From positions 2,051 through 19,172 of the forward strand of contig DBUL01000096.1 of assembly GCA_002307905.1 (NCBI GenBank): a stretch of DNA of 17,122 bases, written 5' to 3'. Positions 7,522 to 16,271 of this stretch are shown piece by piece. This DNA comes from Rhizobiaceae bacterium UBA1291 (GTDB taxonomy: Bacteria > Pseudomonadota > Alphaproteobacteria > Rhizobiales > Rhizobiaceae). The notes under the pieces were generated by a model that was not told the DNA's origin, did not search any database, and saw only the letters and a list, made by a program, of their open reading frames with translations. Position 1 is the first letter of the stretch, and each line of letters begins with the position of its first letter. The position numbers were made by a program, and so were the translations under genes.

Positions 7522-9012
7522 TTAGCCGTTGGTCGCCAGCATGGAGACCTTTCGGCCCATCTTCTCGCCTTCCTTGTCGAGCAGACGGGTCGGATAGTCG
7601 CCGGTGAAATAGTGATCGGTGAACTGCGGCGCATTGTTATCGCGCGGTTTGCCGCCGACGGCGCGGTAAAGCCCGTCGATCGACAGGAAGGCGAGCGAAT
7701 CGGCACCGATATACTTCGCCATCGCTTCCGGTCCGGCATACTGGTTGGCCAGCAGCTTGTCGGCGTCCGGCGTGTCAATGCCGTAGAAGTCCGGATGGAA
7801 GATCATCGGCGAGGCGACGCGGATATGCACTTCCTTGGCGCCGGCATCGCGGATCATCTGCACGATCTTCAGCGAGGTGGTGCCGCGCACGATCGAATCG
7901 TCGACCAGCACGACCCGCTTGCCCTCGATCATCGCCCGGTTGGCGGAATGCTTGAGTTTGACGCCGAAGGCGCGAATCTGCTGCGTCGGCTCGATGAAGG
8001 TGCGGCCAACATAATGGTTGCGGATGATGCCGTATTCGAAGGGAATGCCGCTGGCCTGGGCATAGCCAAGCGCTGCCGGCGTGCCGCCGTCGGGCACCGG
8101 TACGACCACGTCGCCGTCGCAAGGGGCTTCGGTCGCCAGATTGAGGCCCATGGCCTTGCGCGTCTGGTACACGTTGCGGCCGCCGACGACGGAGTCGGGA
8201 CGGGCGAAATAGACATATTCAAACAGGCAGAGCCGTTCCGGCTGGGGCTTGGCAGGCTTGCGGGCGTCGATGGTGATCGAGCCGTCCGGCTGGATCTCGC
8301 AGATGATGACTTCGCCATTCTCGACGTCGCGGACGAACTTGGCGCCAATGATGTCGAGCGCGCAGGTTTCCGAGCAGAAGATAGGCTTGCCGTCGAGTTC
8401 GCCCATCACGAGCGGGCGGATGCCGATCGGGTCACGGGCGGCAATGAGCTTGGTGCGGGTCATCGCCAGCATCGAATAACCGCCTTCCATCTGGCGGATG
8501 GCGTCGATGAAGCGGTCGGCCGTGGAGGAATGACGCGAGCGGGCGATGAGATGCAGCACGACTTCGGTGTCGGAGGTCGACTGACAGATGGCGCCGGTGG
8601 CGATGATCTGGCGGCGCAGGGTCAGACCGTTGGTGAAGTTGCCGTTATGGGCAATGGCGATGCCGCCTTCTTCCAGTTCGGCAAACAGTGGCTGCACGTT
8701 GCGCAACGCCACTTCGCCGGTGGTCGAATAGCGGGTATGGCCGATGGCCACCGAACCGGGCAGTTTGGCGAGCGTCGCCGGATTGGTATAGTGGTCGCCG
8801 ACCAGGCCCATGTGTTTTTCGGTGTGAAACTGACGCCCGTCGAACGAGACGATGCCGGCCGCTTCCTGGCCGCGATGTTGAAGCGCATGCAGGCCCAGCG
8901 CAGTCAGGGTCGCCGCATCGGGGTGGCCCAGAATGCCGAACACCCCGCATTCCTCATGGAGTGTGTCGTCTTCGAGACTCCATTCAAAACCGGAAAAATC
9001 AGACTGAGACAT
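7522..9012 (-). CDS. purF: Amidophosphoribosyltransferase
   Basis: A 496-residue enzyme for the first committed step of purine synthesis: glutamine and PRPP give 5-phosphoribosylamine. The ATG at 9012 is chosen because it places a short propeptide (21 residues) before the N-terminal nucleophile C22 ([12 protein letters not shown]); the frame stays open 70 codons further but that part has no family character. The glutaminase domain follows, with GHTRYSTTG (91-99) and AHNGNF (121-126). The C-terminal phosphoribosyltransferase domain carries the PRPP loop [13 protein letters not shown] at 367-379. The cysteine-rich block that binds a 4Fe-4S cluster in the Bacillus enzyme is replaced here ([16 protein letters not shown] near 459-474), so this is a propeptide-type enzyme probably without that cluster. 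AAAGG lies 9 bp upstream of the ATG. Confidence 0.96.
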   Translation of the reverse strand: MSQSDFSGFEWSLEDDTLHEECGVFGILGHPDAATLTALGLHALQHRGQEAAGIVSFDGRQFHTEKHMGLVGDHYTNPATLAKLPGSVAIGHTRYSTTGEVALRNVQPLFAELEEGGIAIAHNGNFTNGLTLRRQIIATGAICQSTSDTEVVLHLIARSRHSSTADRFIDAIRQMEGGYSMLAMTRTKLIAARDPIGIRPLVMGELDGKPIFCSETCALDIIGAKFVRDVENGEVIICEIQPDGSITIDARKPAKPQPERLCLFEYVYFARPDSVVGGRNVYQTRKAMGLNLATEAPCDGDVVVPVPDGGTPAALGYAQASGIPFEYGIIRNHYVGRTFIEPTQQIRAFGVKLKHSANRAMIEGKRVVLVDDSIVRGTTSLKIVQMIRDAGAKEVHIRVASPMIFHPDFYGIDTPDADKLLANQYAGPEAMAKYIGADSLAFLSIDGLYRAVGGKPRDNNAPQFTDHYFTGDYPTRLLDKEGEKMGRKVSMLATNG

Positions 9013-9117
9013 GGAAGCAGGCCTTTGCTCGATCGGACAGATGTGCCGGGACGGCTTTAACACGGAAGCCGCCGGTCTGTCCTGATCCGGCGGCGTCCGC
9101 AAGTGATTGTCTTTGGC

Positions 9118-9132
9118 GCGGCCGAAGGCCGC
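9118..9132. other. Short GC-rich hairpin between cvpA and purF
   Basis: A perfect 6-bp inverted repeat, GCGGCC/GGCCGC, with a 3-base loop lies just after the cvpA stop in the 127-bp gap before purF. There is no T-run on either side, so it is not a standard terminator. It could stabilise the cvpA 3' end or modestly reduce read-through to purF. Confidence 0.45.
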
Positions 9133-9139
9133 AGCCCGG

Positions 9140-9751
9140 TTAGTTGTTGGCGGCCGGTGCGTCTTCCGTTGGTACCAGGTTGTCCGGCGCCTGATCGGTC
9201 GGAGCTTCGGCAGCCGGCGCATTCGTCGCCGGCTCTTCCTTGCCGAGGATGCGTGCGCGGATTTGCGGCTCGATGTCTTCCGGCAGAACGGCCTCGAGCT
9301 TCAGCACGAGCGCGTCCAGGAAGGGCTTCGACTTGGCATTGTTGACCCAGTCGGGGCGATGCTTGACGTCGACCAGCCAGTTCCAGAAAGCCACCGCGAC
9401 GACCAGCAACAGGATGCCGCGCGCCGCGCCGAACAGAAAACCGAGCGTGCGGTCAAGCGCGCCGATGCGGCTATCGATGATGAAGTCGGCGATGCGGCTG
9501 GTGATGAACGAGATGACGATCAGTGCCACCAGAAAGATGATGCCGGCCGATCCGGCGATCGCGATGCGGTCATCACTCGTGTAGTTCTGCACGTAAGGAA
9601 GCAGCACCGGATAAAGATAATAGGCGGCGGCAATCGCGCCGGCCCAACTGGCGATCGAAAGGACTTCGCGCGAAAATCCGCGCACCATGGCGAGTACGGC
9701 CGAGAACAGCACGACGCCGATGACAATACCGTCAAAAATCGTAATGGGCAT
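9140..9751 (-). CDS. cvpA: CvpA family membrane protein
   Basis: A 203-residue inner-membrane protein. I start at the ATG at 9751 (MPITIFDGIVIG), with GGAG 9 bp upstream; a TTG five codons earlier overlaps that site. Four hydrophobic segments are visible near residues 6-24, 33-52, 65-85 and 103-126. The family signature RGFSREVLSIASW (24-36) and the loop IGALDRTLGFLFGAARG (96-112) are clear. The last 45 residues form an Ala/Pro/Glu-rich cytoplasmic or disordered tail. CvpA was named for colicin V production and is linked in enterobacteria to bile and envelope stress and to purF expression. It precedes purF here, the order known across proteobacteria. Its molecular activity is unknown. Confidence 0.92.
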   Translation of the reverse strand: MPITIFDGIVIGVVLFSAVLAMVRGFSREVLSIASWAGAIAAAYYLYPVLLPYVQNYTSDDRIAIAGSAGIIFLVALIVISFITSRIADFIIDSRIGALDRTLGFLFGAARGILLLVVAVAFWNWLVDVKHRPDWVNNAKSKPFLDALVLKLEAVLPEDIEPQIRARILGKEEPATNAPAAEAPTDQAPDNLVPTEDAPAANN

Positions 9752-9838
9752 AAATACCAACTCCAAGACTTGCCGGCCACCGCCTGCTTTTTTGCCATCG
9801 CGACCACTGTCGCCTTAAGCCGGCCGGGCCGGATTGGA

Positions 9839-11242
9839 TCAGTCGCCAGCCTCTTCCGAGCGCGCCTTCAACCGTGAGCCGGCGATCCGCGCCACGAGAT
9901 CGGGCAGGCTCTCGACTTCGCTCCACTTCCCGGTCGCCCCTTTCGGAAGTTCCGACGAAGCGGCAGGCAGGACAGCGGACGAGAAGCCGAGCTTTTCCGC
10001 CTCCTTCAACCGCTGGGCCGTATGCGCAACCGGACGGACCGCGCCTGACAGGCTGACTTCGCCGAAATAGACGCAATCGGCGGGAAGGGCAAGACCGGCC
10101 AGTGACGAAACAAGGGCAGAGGCGATCGCCATGTCCGCAGCGGGCTCAGAGATGCGATATCCGCCCGCAACATTCAAGTAGACGTCGTGTTGTCCGAGGC
10201 GAACGCCGCAATGGGCCTCGAGCACGGCGAGGATCATCGCAAGGCGCGACGAATCCCAGCCGACGACGGCACGGCGCGGCGTGCCAAGCGTTGTCGCCGC
10301 GACGAGCGCCTGTACTTCAACGAGCACCGGGCGGGTCCCTTCCATGCCGGCGAAGACCGCGGCGCCGGGCGACTTTGCATTGCGTTCGCCGAGGAAGAGT
10401 TCCGACGGGTTGGCGACTTCACGCAGGCCCTTGTCAGACATTTCGAAAACACCGATCTCGTCGGTCGGGCCGAAGCGGTTCTTCACCGTGCGCAGGATGC
10501 GGTAGTGATGGCCGCGATCGCCCTCGAAGTAGAGCACCGCATCGACCATGTGTTCGACCACGCGCGGACCGGCGATCTGGCCGTCCTTGGTGACATGGCC
10601 GACCAGCACCATGGTGGCGCCGGTCTGCTTGGCAAAGCGGATCATAGCTTGCACGCCGGTCCGGACCTGCGTGACTGTGCCCGGTGCCGAATCCGCCGTA
10701 TCGCTCCACAGCGTCTGGATCGAATCGATGATGACGAGATCCGGCCGCCTACCTTCGGAAATGGTGGCGAGGATGTCCTCGACATTGGTCTCGGCGGCGA
10801 GAAGAACATCGGTGTCGGCGGCGTGGAGACGCTGGGCGCGGAGCCGAACCTGTGCGACCGCCTCTTCGCCCGAGACGTAGATGACGCGATGGCCCTTGCG
10901 CGACAGGGCGGCGGCCGCCTGCATCAGAAGCGTCGACTTGCCGATGCCCGGATCGCCGCCGATCAGCACGGCCGAGCCGCGCACGAAACCGCCACCAGTC
11001 GCACGGTCGAGTTCGCCCATGCCGGTCGGGATGCGCGGTGCTTCCTCGATTTCGCCAGACAGCGAGGTGAGGGTGACCGGGCGGCCCTTCTTCGGCGTCT
11101 TTCCAGGACCGGAGCCGATGCCGCCCATCGGGTCTTCCTCGACGATGGTGTTCCACTCGCCGCAGCCGTCGCACTTGCCGGCCCAGCGGTTATGCACCGT
11201 GCCGCAGTTCTGGCAGATGAATTGGGTCTTCGCTTTCGCCAT
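9839..11242 (-). CDS. radA: DNA repair protein RadA
   Basis: A 467-residue RecA-like ATPase that drives branch migration of recombination intermediates. Domains in order: an N-terminal zinc finger with C10, C13, C24 and C27; a RecA-type core with Walker A GGDPGIGKST at 95-104 and LVIIDSIQT (169-177) as Walker B; the RadA-specific KNRFG motif at 254-258; and a C-terminal Lon-protease-like domain (from about residue 285). All key residues are present. The ATG at 11242 follows AGGA at 10 bp, and the zinc finger position fits the family. It lies 102 bp after alr and 87 bp before cvpA on the same strand. Confidence 0.97.
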   Translation of the reverse strand: MAKAKTQFICQNCGTVHNRWAGKCDGCGEWNTIVEEDPMGGIGSGPGKTPKKGRPVTLTSLSGEIEEAPRIPTGMGELDRATGGGFVRGSAVLIGGDPGIGKSTLLMQAAAALSRKGHRVIYVSGEEAVAQVRLRAQRLHAADTDVLLAAETNVEDILATISEGRRPDLVIIDSIQTLWSDTADSAPGTVTQVRTGVQAMIRFAKQTGATMVLVGHVTKDGQIAGPRVVEHMVDAVLYFEGDRGHHYRILRTVKNRFGPTDEIGVFEMSDKGLREVANPSELFLGERNAKSPGAAVFAGMEGTRPVLVEVQALVAATTLGTPRRAVVGWDSSRLAMILAVLEAHCGVRLGQHDVYLNVAGGYRISEPAADMAIASALVSSLAGLALPADCVYFGEVSLSGAVRPVAHTAQRLKEAEKLGFSSAVLPAASSELPKGATGKWSEVESLPDLVARIAGSRLKARSEEAGD

Positions 11243-11344
11243 CCGGGAGAATTCCTGTGTCCGCGCCGCACGCGGAACAAAAAGTGAATATCGATCTCTC
11301 AGTTAGGAGAAATCGCGGGAATGCGCAAGCCGGCCGCGTGTATC

Positions 11345-12508
11345 CTAGAGCGCTTCGATGTAGCGCCGCTCGTAGCGTAGGCCGAGCCCCGTCAGCAGTT
11401 CGTAACCGATCGTGCCGGCGGCGCGGGCCACCTCGTCGATCGGCATGTTGGCGCCGAACAGTTCGATATAGTCGCCGGCGGAAATGGCGTTTGGTGGCAC
11501 GTCGGTCACGTCGAAGATCGTCAGGTCCATGGTGACGCGGCCGGCGACCGGCACTTTGTGGCCGCCGACAAAACCACAGGCGCCGGCAATTCCCGTCTCG
11601 CGAAGCGGCACACCGCTGCCCGAGAGCGAACGCAAATAGCCGTCGGCATAGCCGGCGGAGACCACGGCCAGCCGGCTGTCGCGGCCAAGCGTGCAGGTTG
11701 CGCCATAGCTCACCGCTTCTCCGGCCTTGGCTTCGCGGATCTGCAGGATGCGGGCTTCGGCGGTTGCAACCGCGCGCATCGGGTTCTTCACGCCGTTGAC
11801 TGCCTCGCCGCCATAGAGCGCGATGCCGGGACGGGTCAGGTCGAAGTGGTATTCCGGCCCGAGGAAGGTTCCAGCAGAAGCTGAAAGGCTTGAATCGATC
11901 CCTTCGAAGGCGGCGCTAACCTTCAGGAATGATTCCAGTTGCTGGCGGTTCATCGGGGATAACGGATCGTCGCCGCAGGCGAGATGGCTGAGCACCAGAA
12001 CCGGGGAGAAGCTCGCTGGCCGCGACACGTCGTCGGCCAGTGCCAGGGCATCCTCGAGCGGCAGGCCGAGGCGGTTGAAGCCGGTATCGACATGCAGTGC
12101 GCAAGGGTGGTCGCCATGCTCTGCAACGACCGACATCCAGAAGACGAGCTGTTCCTGCGAGGCAAGGACCGGAACGAGATCGTACTCGAAGAAGGTTTCC
12201 TCCATGCCTGGCCATATGCCGGACAGCACAAAAATCCGCGCTTCGGGTGCGTAGGGCCTGAGCGTCGCGCCCTCGGAAGGGATCGCAACGAAAAAGTCAC
12301 GCGCGCCCGCATGATAAAGCGTCTGGCCGATATCTTCGATGCCAAGGCCGTAGGCGTCCGCTTTGACCACGGCCGCGGTGCGCGCCTTGCCGGATCGCCT
12401 GGCCATGTCCCGCCAATTGTCCGCGAGGGCGGAAAGATCGATGGTTAGTCGGAGAGGGGCGGCGAGAAACTCATCGGAGGCGTCGGTCAGGTCGAGGGCG
12501 GCGGTCAT
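11345..12508 (-). CDS. alr: Alanine racemase
   Basis: A 387-residue PLP enzyme that interconverts L- and D-alanine for peptidoglycan. The PLP lysine is K49 in AVVKADAYGLG. The second catalytic base, the tyrosine specific for the L isomer, is Y287 in VSAGYADGYLR. HVDTGFNRLG (139-148) and GRVTMDLTIFDV are further family blocks. The N terminus carries about 15 residues before the barrel, close to the usual rhizobial length. The ATG at 12508 lacks a strong ribosome binding site. The 168-bp gap to dnaB may hold its promoter, but I see no confident -35/-10 pair. A second, catabolic racemase (dadX) may exist elsewhere; position next to dnaB supports the biosynthetic role. Confidence 0.96.
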   Translation of the reverse strand: MTAALDLTDASDEFLAAPLRLTIDLSALADNWRDMARRSGKARTAAVVKADAYGLGIEDIGQTLYHAGARDFFVAIPSEGATLRPYAPEARIFVLSGIWPGMEETFFEYDLVPVLASQEQLVFWMSVVAEHGDHPCALHVDTGFNRLGLPLEDALALADDVSRPASFSPVLVLSHLACGDDPLSPMNRQQLESFLKVSAAFEGIDSSLSASAGTFLGPEYHFDLTRPGIALYGGEAVNGVKNPMRAVATAEARILQIREAKAGEAVSYGATCTLGRDSRLAVVSAGYADGYLRSLSGSGVPLRETGIAGACGFVGGHKVPVAGRVTMDLTIFDVTDVPPNAISAGDYIELFGANMPIDEVARAAGTIGYELLTGLGLRYERRYIEAL

Positions 12509-12676
12509 CGTCTGGGTACCACTGGGCTGAGAGAATTGTCCGCGACCCTAGCATTTTTCGCGTGCCCGGGAACGTATGTGGCCGACTAAATCTCGCAATG
12601 CACAATTGTTTGCCGCGCAGCTCCGCACGGCTTGACCGTCAGAACCTCCGTGGCCGAGATTTTTGACTGTGCTGGC

Positions 12677-14173
12677 TCACGGCTCCTCATAGGCCGTGAA
12701 GCTCGGGTCGGCGAGGTCGGCGAAGCGGGTGAATTCCGCCTGGAAGGCGAGCTTGACGGTTCCGGTCGGTCCGTGGCGCTGCTTGGCGATGATGACGTCG
12801 GCCGTGCCCTTGACCTTGTCCATCAGCGCTTCCCATTCCGGATATTTGGGGTCGGCCATGTCGCGCGGCTCGCTGTTCTTTACATAGTATTCCTCGCGGA
12901 AAACGAACAGCACGACGTCGGCATCCTGCTCGATCGAGCCCGACTCACGAAGGTCGGAGAGCTGTGGCCGCTTGTCTTCGCGGCTTTCCACGCCACGCGA
13001 CAGCTGAGACAGCGCGATGATGGGAACGTTGAGTTCCTTGCCGAGCGCCTTCAGGCCCGTGGTGATCTGGGTGATTTCCTGCACGCGGTTCTCGCCCGCC
13101 TTGCCGGCACCGGTCATCAACTGGATATAGTCGACCACCAGGCAGTCGAGGCCGCGCTGGCGCTTGAGGCGACGGGCGCGGGCCGACAGCTGGGCGATCG
13201 AGATACCACCGGTCTGGTCGATGAACAGCGGCACTTTCTGCATCATCTGGCTGCAGGCGACGAGCTTTTCGAAATCGGCTTCGGTGATGTCACCGCGGCG
13301 GATCTTCGAGGACGAGACCTCCGTCTGCTCGGAGATGATACGGGTGGCGAGCTGTTCGGACGACATTTCCAGCGAATAGAAGCCGACGACGCCGCCGTTC
13401 TTGGCCTTGAAGGAGCCGTCCGGATTGATCTCGGGCTCATAAGCGGCGGCGATATTGTAGGCTATGTTGGTCGCGAGCGAGGTCTTGCCCATGCCCGGAC
13501 GTCCGGCCAGCACGATCAAGTCGGAGCGCTGCAATCCGCCCATCTTGCTGTCGAGCGACATGATGCCGGTGGAAATGCCGGACAGGTGTCCGTCACGTTC
13601 GAAGGCGGCGCCGGCCATGTCGATCGCCTGTGCAACCGCATCGTTGAATGACTGGAAGCCGCCGTCATAACGGCCATTCTCGGCAAGAGCGAAGAGGCGG
13701 CGTTCGGTGTCTTCGATCTGTGCCTGCGGCGGCATGTCGAGCGGCGCGTCATAGGCGATGTTGACGACGTCTTCGCCGATCTGAATCAGGGAACGCCGGA
13801 GCGCGAGGTCGTAGATCGCCCGGCCATAGTCCTCTGCGTTGATGATGGTGACCGCTTCCGAAGCGAGGCGGGCGAGGTATTGCGCAACCGTCAGGTCGCC
13901 GACCTTCTGCTCGGCCGGCAGGAAGGTCTTGATGGTGACCGGGTTGGCGGTCTTGCCCATGCGGATGATCTCGGAGGCGACCTCGAAGATCTTGCGGTGC
14001 AGGGCCTCGTACAGGTGATCCGGCTTGAGGAAGTCGGAGACGCGGTAATAGGCGTCATTGTTGACGAGAATCGCACCCAGAAGGGCCTGTTCGGCCTCAA
14101 TATTGTTCGGCGCTTCCCGGTAGTGGGCTTCGGCCGGCTGGATCGGGGCTATCTTGCGCGCAGCATCGTTCAT
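12677..14173 (-). CDS. dnaB: Replicative DNA helicase DnaB
   Basis: A 498-residue hexameric 5'-3' helicase of the replication fork. The N-terminal domain (about residues 22-125) begins APNNIEAEQALLGAIL, followed by a linker helix and the RecA-like domain. Walker A is GRPGMGKTS at 224-232, Walker B LVVDYIQLM at 345-353, and the conserved SQLSRGVESR...KRPQLSDLRESGSIEQDAD block runs from 389 to 419. No intein interrupts these motifs, a common insertion site elsewhere. A segment around 248-262 (EINPDGSFKAKNGG) is an insertion common in alphaproteobacterial DnaB. The ATG at 14173 lies below a possible promoter and a DnaA-box-like site. It is separated from rplI by a strong terminator, so it has its own transcript. 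Confidence 0.97.
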   Translation of the reverse strand: MNDAARKIAPIQPAEAHYREAPNNIEAEQALLGAILVNNDAYYRVSDFLKPDHLYEALHRKIFEVASEIIRMGKTANPVTIKTFLPAEQKVGDLTVAQYLARLASEAVTIINAEDYGRAIYDLALRRSLIQIGEDVVNIAYDAPLDMPPQAQIEDTERRLFALAENGRYDGGFQSFNDAVAQAIDMAGAAFERDGHLSGISTGIMSLDSKMGGLQRSDLIVLAGRPGMGKTSLATNIAYNIAAAYEPEINPDGSFKAKNGGVVGFYSLEMSSEQLATRIISEQTEVSSSKIRRGDITEADFEKLVACSQMMQKVPLFIDQTGGISIAQLSARARRLKRQRGLDCLVVDYIQLMTGAGKAGENRVQEITQITTGLKALGKELNVPIIALSQLSRGVESREDKRPQLSDLRESGSIEQDADVVLFVFREEYYVKNSEPRDMADPKYPEWEALMDKVKGTADVIIAKQRHGPTGTVKLAFQAEFTRFADLADPSFTAYEEP

Positions 14174-14223
14174 CGCGGGCTACCGTCTTTTCTTCTCGGG
14201 AATGTCTATCGTGTTGGCCTATG

Positions 14224-14252
14224 GATTTGGCGGCTGGGTTGGTGCGAGTCAA
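14224..14252 (-). promoter_or_regulatory. Possible dnaB promoter
   Basis: The minus strand reads TTGACT at 14252-14247, a 17-bp spacer, and CAAATC at 14229-14224, about 50 bp before the dnaB ATG. The -35 is good and the spacing ideal, but the -10 is weak. It lies downstream of the rplI terminator, where a dnaB promoter is expected. Confidence 0.35.
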
Positions 14253-14283
14253 CTTCAATCGAGCGCACGGGACTTGTCCCCTT

Positions 14284-14292
14284 CTATCCACA
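14284..14292 (+). promoter_or_regulatory. DnaA-box-like site upstream of dnaB
   Basis: CTATCCACA differs from the DnaA box consensus TTATCCACA only at the first base. It sits about 110 bp before dnaB and 30 bp above the possible -35. Apart from this site and the possible promoter, the stretch 14174-14442 holds no gene I can support. One near-match could be chance. Confidence 0.3.
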
Positions 14293-14442
14293 GGGCATCG
14301 AATAGAATCAGCACCCCTCGTGAGGAAAGTGCTTGCGCGAAATTCTCGCCAAACGAATCGCCAATCCGCCTCTGATCATATCGCAAAGCCCTGCCGTGAA
14401 CGGCAAAACTTCAAACGCCATCACTCGCCGCGCAATCGGCAG

Positions 14443-14479
14443 GAAAAACAAAAACGCCCGGGTCGCGAGACCCGGGCGT
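14443..14479 (-). terminator. Intrinsic terminator of the rpsF-rplI operon
   Basis: On the minus strand a perfect 11-bp stem (ACGCCCGGGTC at 14454-14464 against GACCCGGGCGT at 14469-14479) with a 4-base loop is followed by TTTTTGTTTTT. It begins 21 bp after the rplI stop. This is the only textbook terminator in the window. Confidence 0.95.
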
Positions 14480-14500
14480 CGTGTCCAGCAGGCGCTGGTC

Positions 14501-15079
14501 TTATTCGTCGTCGCCTTCGTCGCGGTCAGCGTCCGGATCGAAGAAGTCTTCCGGGCGAAGCGCGTCTTCATCCACGCCGTAGATGGCGTCGGCCGAGGTG
14601 AGGCTTTCGCCCTTTTCCTGGCGTTCGGCTTCGTCGGCCGAGCGGGCAACATTGAGTTCGACCGCGATTTCGACCTCGGCGTGCAGATGGATGACCACTT
14701 TGTGCAGGCCGATGGCCTTGATTGGGGTGTTCAGTTCGACCTGGCTGCGACCAAGGTTGAAGCCTTCGGCGGCGAGGATTTCAACGACGTCACGCGCGGC
14801 AACCGAACCGTAGAGCTGGCCGGTTTCGCCGGCAGAGCGAACGACGATGAAGCGCTTGCCGTCGAGAACTTCGGCGACCGTCTGGGCCTCGGACTTGCGC
14901 TCGAGGTTGCGGGCTTCGAGCGTTGCGCGCTCGGCATCGAAGCGTGCCTTGTTGGCGGCATTGGCGCGCAGGGCCTTGCCCAGCGGCAGGAGGTAGTTAC
15001 GGGCAAAGCCGTCACGAACCTTTACGGTTTCGCCCATCTGGCCGAGCTTGGCGATGCGTTCGAGAAGAATCACGTCCAT
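14501..15079 (-). CDS. rplI: 50S ribosomal protein L9
   Basis: A 192-residue ribosomal protein that binds 23S rRNA at the base of the L1 stalk. The N-terminal rRNA-binding domain is [19 protein letters not shown]... with [13 protein letters not shown] at residues 24-36. The long connecting helix runs about 40-75, and the C-terminal domain about 76-148. A tail of some 45 acidic residues (ending [12 protein letters not shown]) extends beyond the E. coli length of 149; such tails occur in rhizobial L9. AAAGGA lies upstream of the ATG. The gene starts 24 bp after the DUF2232 stop and is followed by the operon terminator. Confidence 0.97.
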   Translation of the reverse strand: MDVILLERIAKLGQMGETVKVRDGFARNYLLPLGKALRANAANKARFDAERATLEARNLERKSEAQTVAEVLDGKRFIVVRSAGETGQLYGSVAARDVVEILAAEGFNLGRSQVELNTPIKAIGLHKVVIHLHAEVEIAVELNVARSADEAERQEKGESLTSADAIYGVDEDALRPEDFFDPDADRDEGDDE

Positions 15080-15103
15080 TTTTCTGTTCCTTTCAGTTTG
15101 AAT

Positions 15104-16075
15104 TTACGACTCGGACTGGTCAGTCTTGGCCCTACGGGCCGGGGTCAGGGCCACGGTCCGCCTTGTATCGGCAAGTCCGAGGACGAGAATGATGAAGGCC
15201 GGCAGGATCATCGGAGCGGAGATATAGGCGAGAACGAGCGCCGGAAGGCGCCAGTCCTTGCCGCGCGTGCGCAGGTGCAGCACGCCGAAGCCTGCCAGCA
15301 GGAAGCCCGCGCCGAAGGTGCCGCAAATCGTCGCTCCGATCAGTGCCGGCACACCACCGAGGAAGCAGGCGACGATCCCGGCGAGGAAAATGTAGACCGC
15401 GTTGCGGTTCATGCGCAGCGAAGACGGAAAGTCCTCGCGCGGGCGCAGCGCCCGGCCGGAAGAGTTCACGACGCGCATGGCGATGTAATAGGCGGCAAAT
15501 AGCATCAGCACCCAGATACCGCCCTGAACGATCGGCAGCAGCAGTACCATCGTGCGCTTGACTTGCTCGATCGAGGCAGGGTCGGCCGCAAGCGTCGGAT
15601 CGCGCTCGTTGACCGAGGCGATCAGCATATCGACCATCTGGCCGGTCAGGTCCGGGCCGTAGCCGATCATGACGCCGAGAAAGATCACCGCGAGCGTCAC
15701 CAGCCCGCACAGATGCAGCAGGATGTCGGACAGCGGGTACCAGGCCACCAGGTCGTCGGGGCCACCGATCTCGGAAGCGGGCCGGGCGAGATTGGCGAGA
15801 TGGCTGAGCCAGCCGGCCGGAAGCAGGGTAAAGATGGCCATGGCAAGCGCAAAGAGCGGCGAGATAGCGAGCGCGCCGAGGACAGCTGCTGTTCCGATGG
15901 CGGTGATTGACGCCACATTTCCCCAGCCAAGGCCGACGATCAGGACGGGCAGAGCCGAAGCGGCATAGAGTATCGAGGAAAACGACGGCTGCGCATTCGC
16001 GCCCAGCACCAGCAGGGTAGCGGTAATACCGGCGATCACGCCGATCAGCAGCAATTGTCTGTTCACTTGTTTCAC
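15104..16075 (-). CDS. DUF2232 family multi-pass membrane protein
   Basis: A 323-residue integral membrane protein with about eight hydrophobic segments, near residues 8-26, 33-52, 55-72, 74-92, 118-140, 175-203, 225-265 (probably two) and 278-302. It matches the DUF2232 (YybS-like) proteins found between rpsR and rplI in alphaproteobacteria. Function is unknown; the conserved place among ribosomal genes suggests a housekeeping role, by inference. The start is GTG at 16075, with AGGA 8 bp upstream; a second GTG three codons later is possible. The 196-bp gap after rpsR contains a large hairpin, which may lower expression relative to the ribosomal genes. Confidence 0.88.
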   Translation of the reverse strand: MKQVNRQLLLIGVIAGITATLLVLGANAQPSFSSILYAASALPVLIVGLGWGNVASITAIGTAAVLGALAISPLFALAMAIFTLLPAGWLSHLANLARPASEIGGPDDLVAWYPLSDILLHLCGLVTLAVIFLGVMIGYGPDLTGQMVDMLIASVNERDPTLAADPASIEQVKRTMVLLLPIVQGGIWVLMLFAAYYIAMRVVNSSGRALRPREDFPSSLRMNRNAVYIFLAGIVACFLGGVPALIGATICGTFGAGFLLAGFGVLHLRTRGKDWRLPALVLAYISAPMILPAFIILVLGLADTRRTVALTPARRAKTDQSES

Positions 16076-16204
16076 GCTCGCTGTCCTGCTGGTTCAAGCA
16101 GTTAGGGGAGAAGCCGGAATCAGATCCTGAAGTCCGTCCCCAACATGGGATTTTACCTGAAGTCGCTGAAGCTTCGCTTGAAGCTGGCGACCGTCGGCAT
16201 GGTT

Positions 16205-16269
16205 CCGATCCGCGCCCAACGCGGAAGGGATGAAGCCCGCCGGCGTGATGCCGGCAGGCTTCGGATCGG
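16205..16269. other. Large nested hairpin after rpsR
   Basis: An inner stem of 13 bp with one G-T pair (16232-16244 against 16250-16262, 5-base loop) is enclosed by a perfect 8-bp inverted repeat, CCGATCCG at 16205-16212 and CGGATCGG at 16262-16269, which meets the inner stem at one base. The rpsR stop is directly adjacent. No T-run follows on the minus strand, so it is more likely a 3' stability or processing structure, or a partial terminator between rpsR and the DUF2232 gene, than a full terminator. Confidence 0.6.
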
Positions 16270-16271
16270 TC

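Noticed and set aside
7612..9060. 482-codon plus-strand frame opposite purF
   Set aside because: Complement of a fully conserved purF; no motifs of its own.
9118..9132. Hairpin after cvpA as a true terminator
   Set aside because: Stem is short and no T-run follows, and cvpA-purF is a long-conserved pair.
9013..9222. N-terminal extension of purF by 70 codons
   Set aside because: Basic, proline-rich and without family similarity; overlaps the cvpA 3' end and its hairpin. The ATG at 9012 gives the expected short propeptide.
12612..12631. Hairpin between dnaB and alr as a terminator
   Set aside because: The 8-bp stem needs two wobble pairs and lacks a T-run; too weak to list as a feature.
12632..13651. 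339-codon plus-strand frame opposite dnaB
   Set aside because: Shadow of dnaB; its apparent composition follows dnaB codon bias.
14333..15502. 389-codon plus-strand frame across the terminator, rplI and the DUF2232 gene
   Set aside because: Crosses a perfect intrinsic terminator and two real genes on the other strand.
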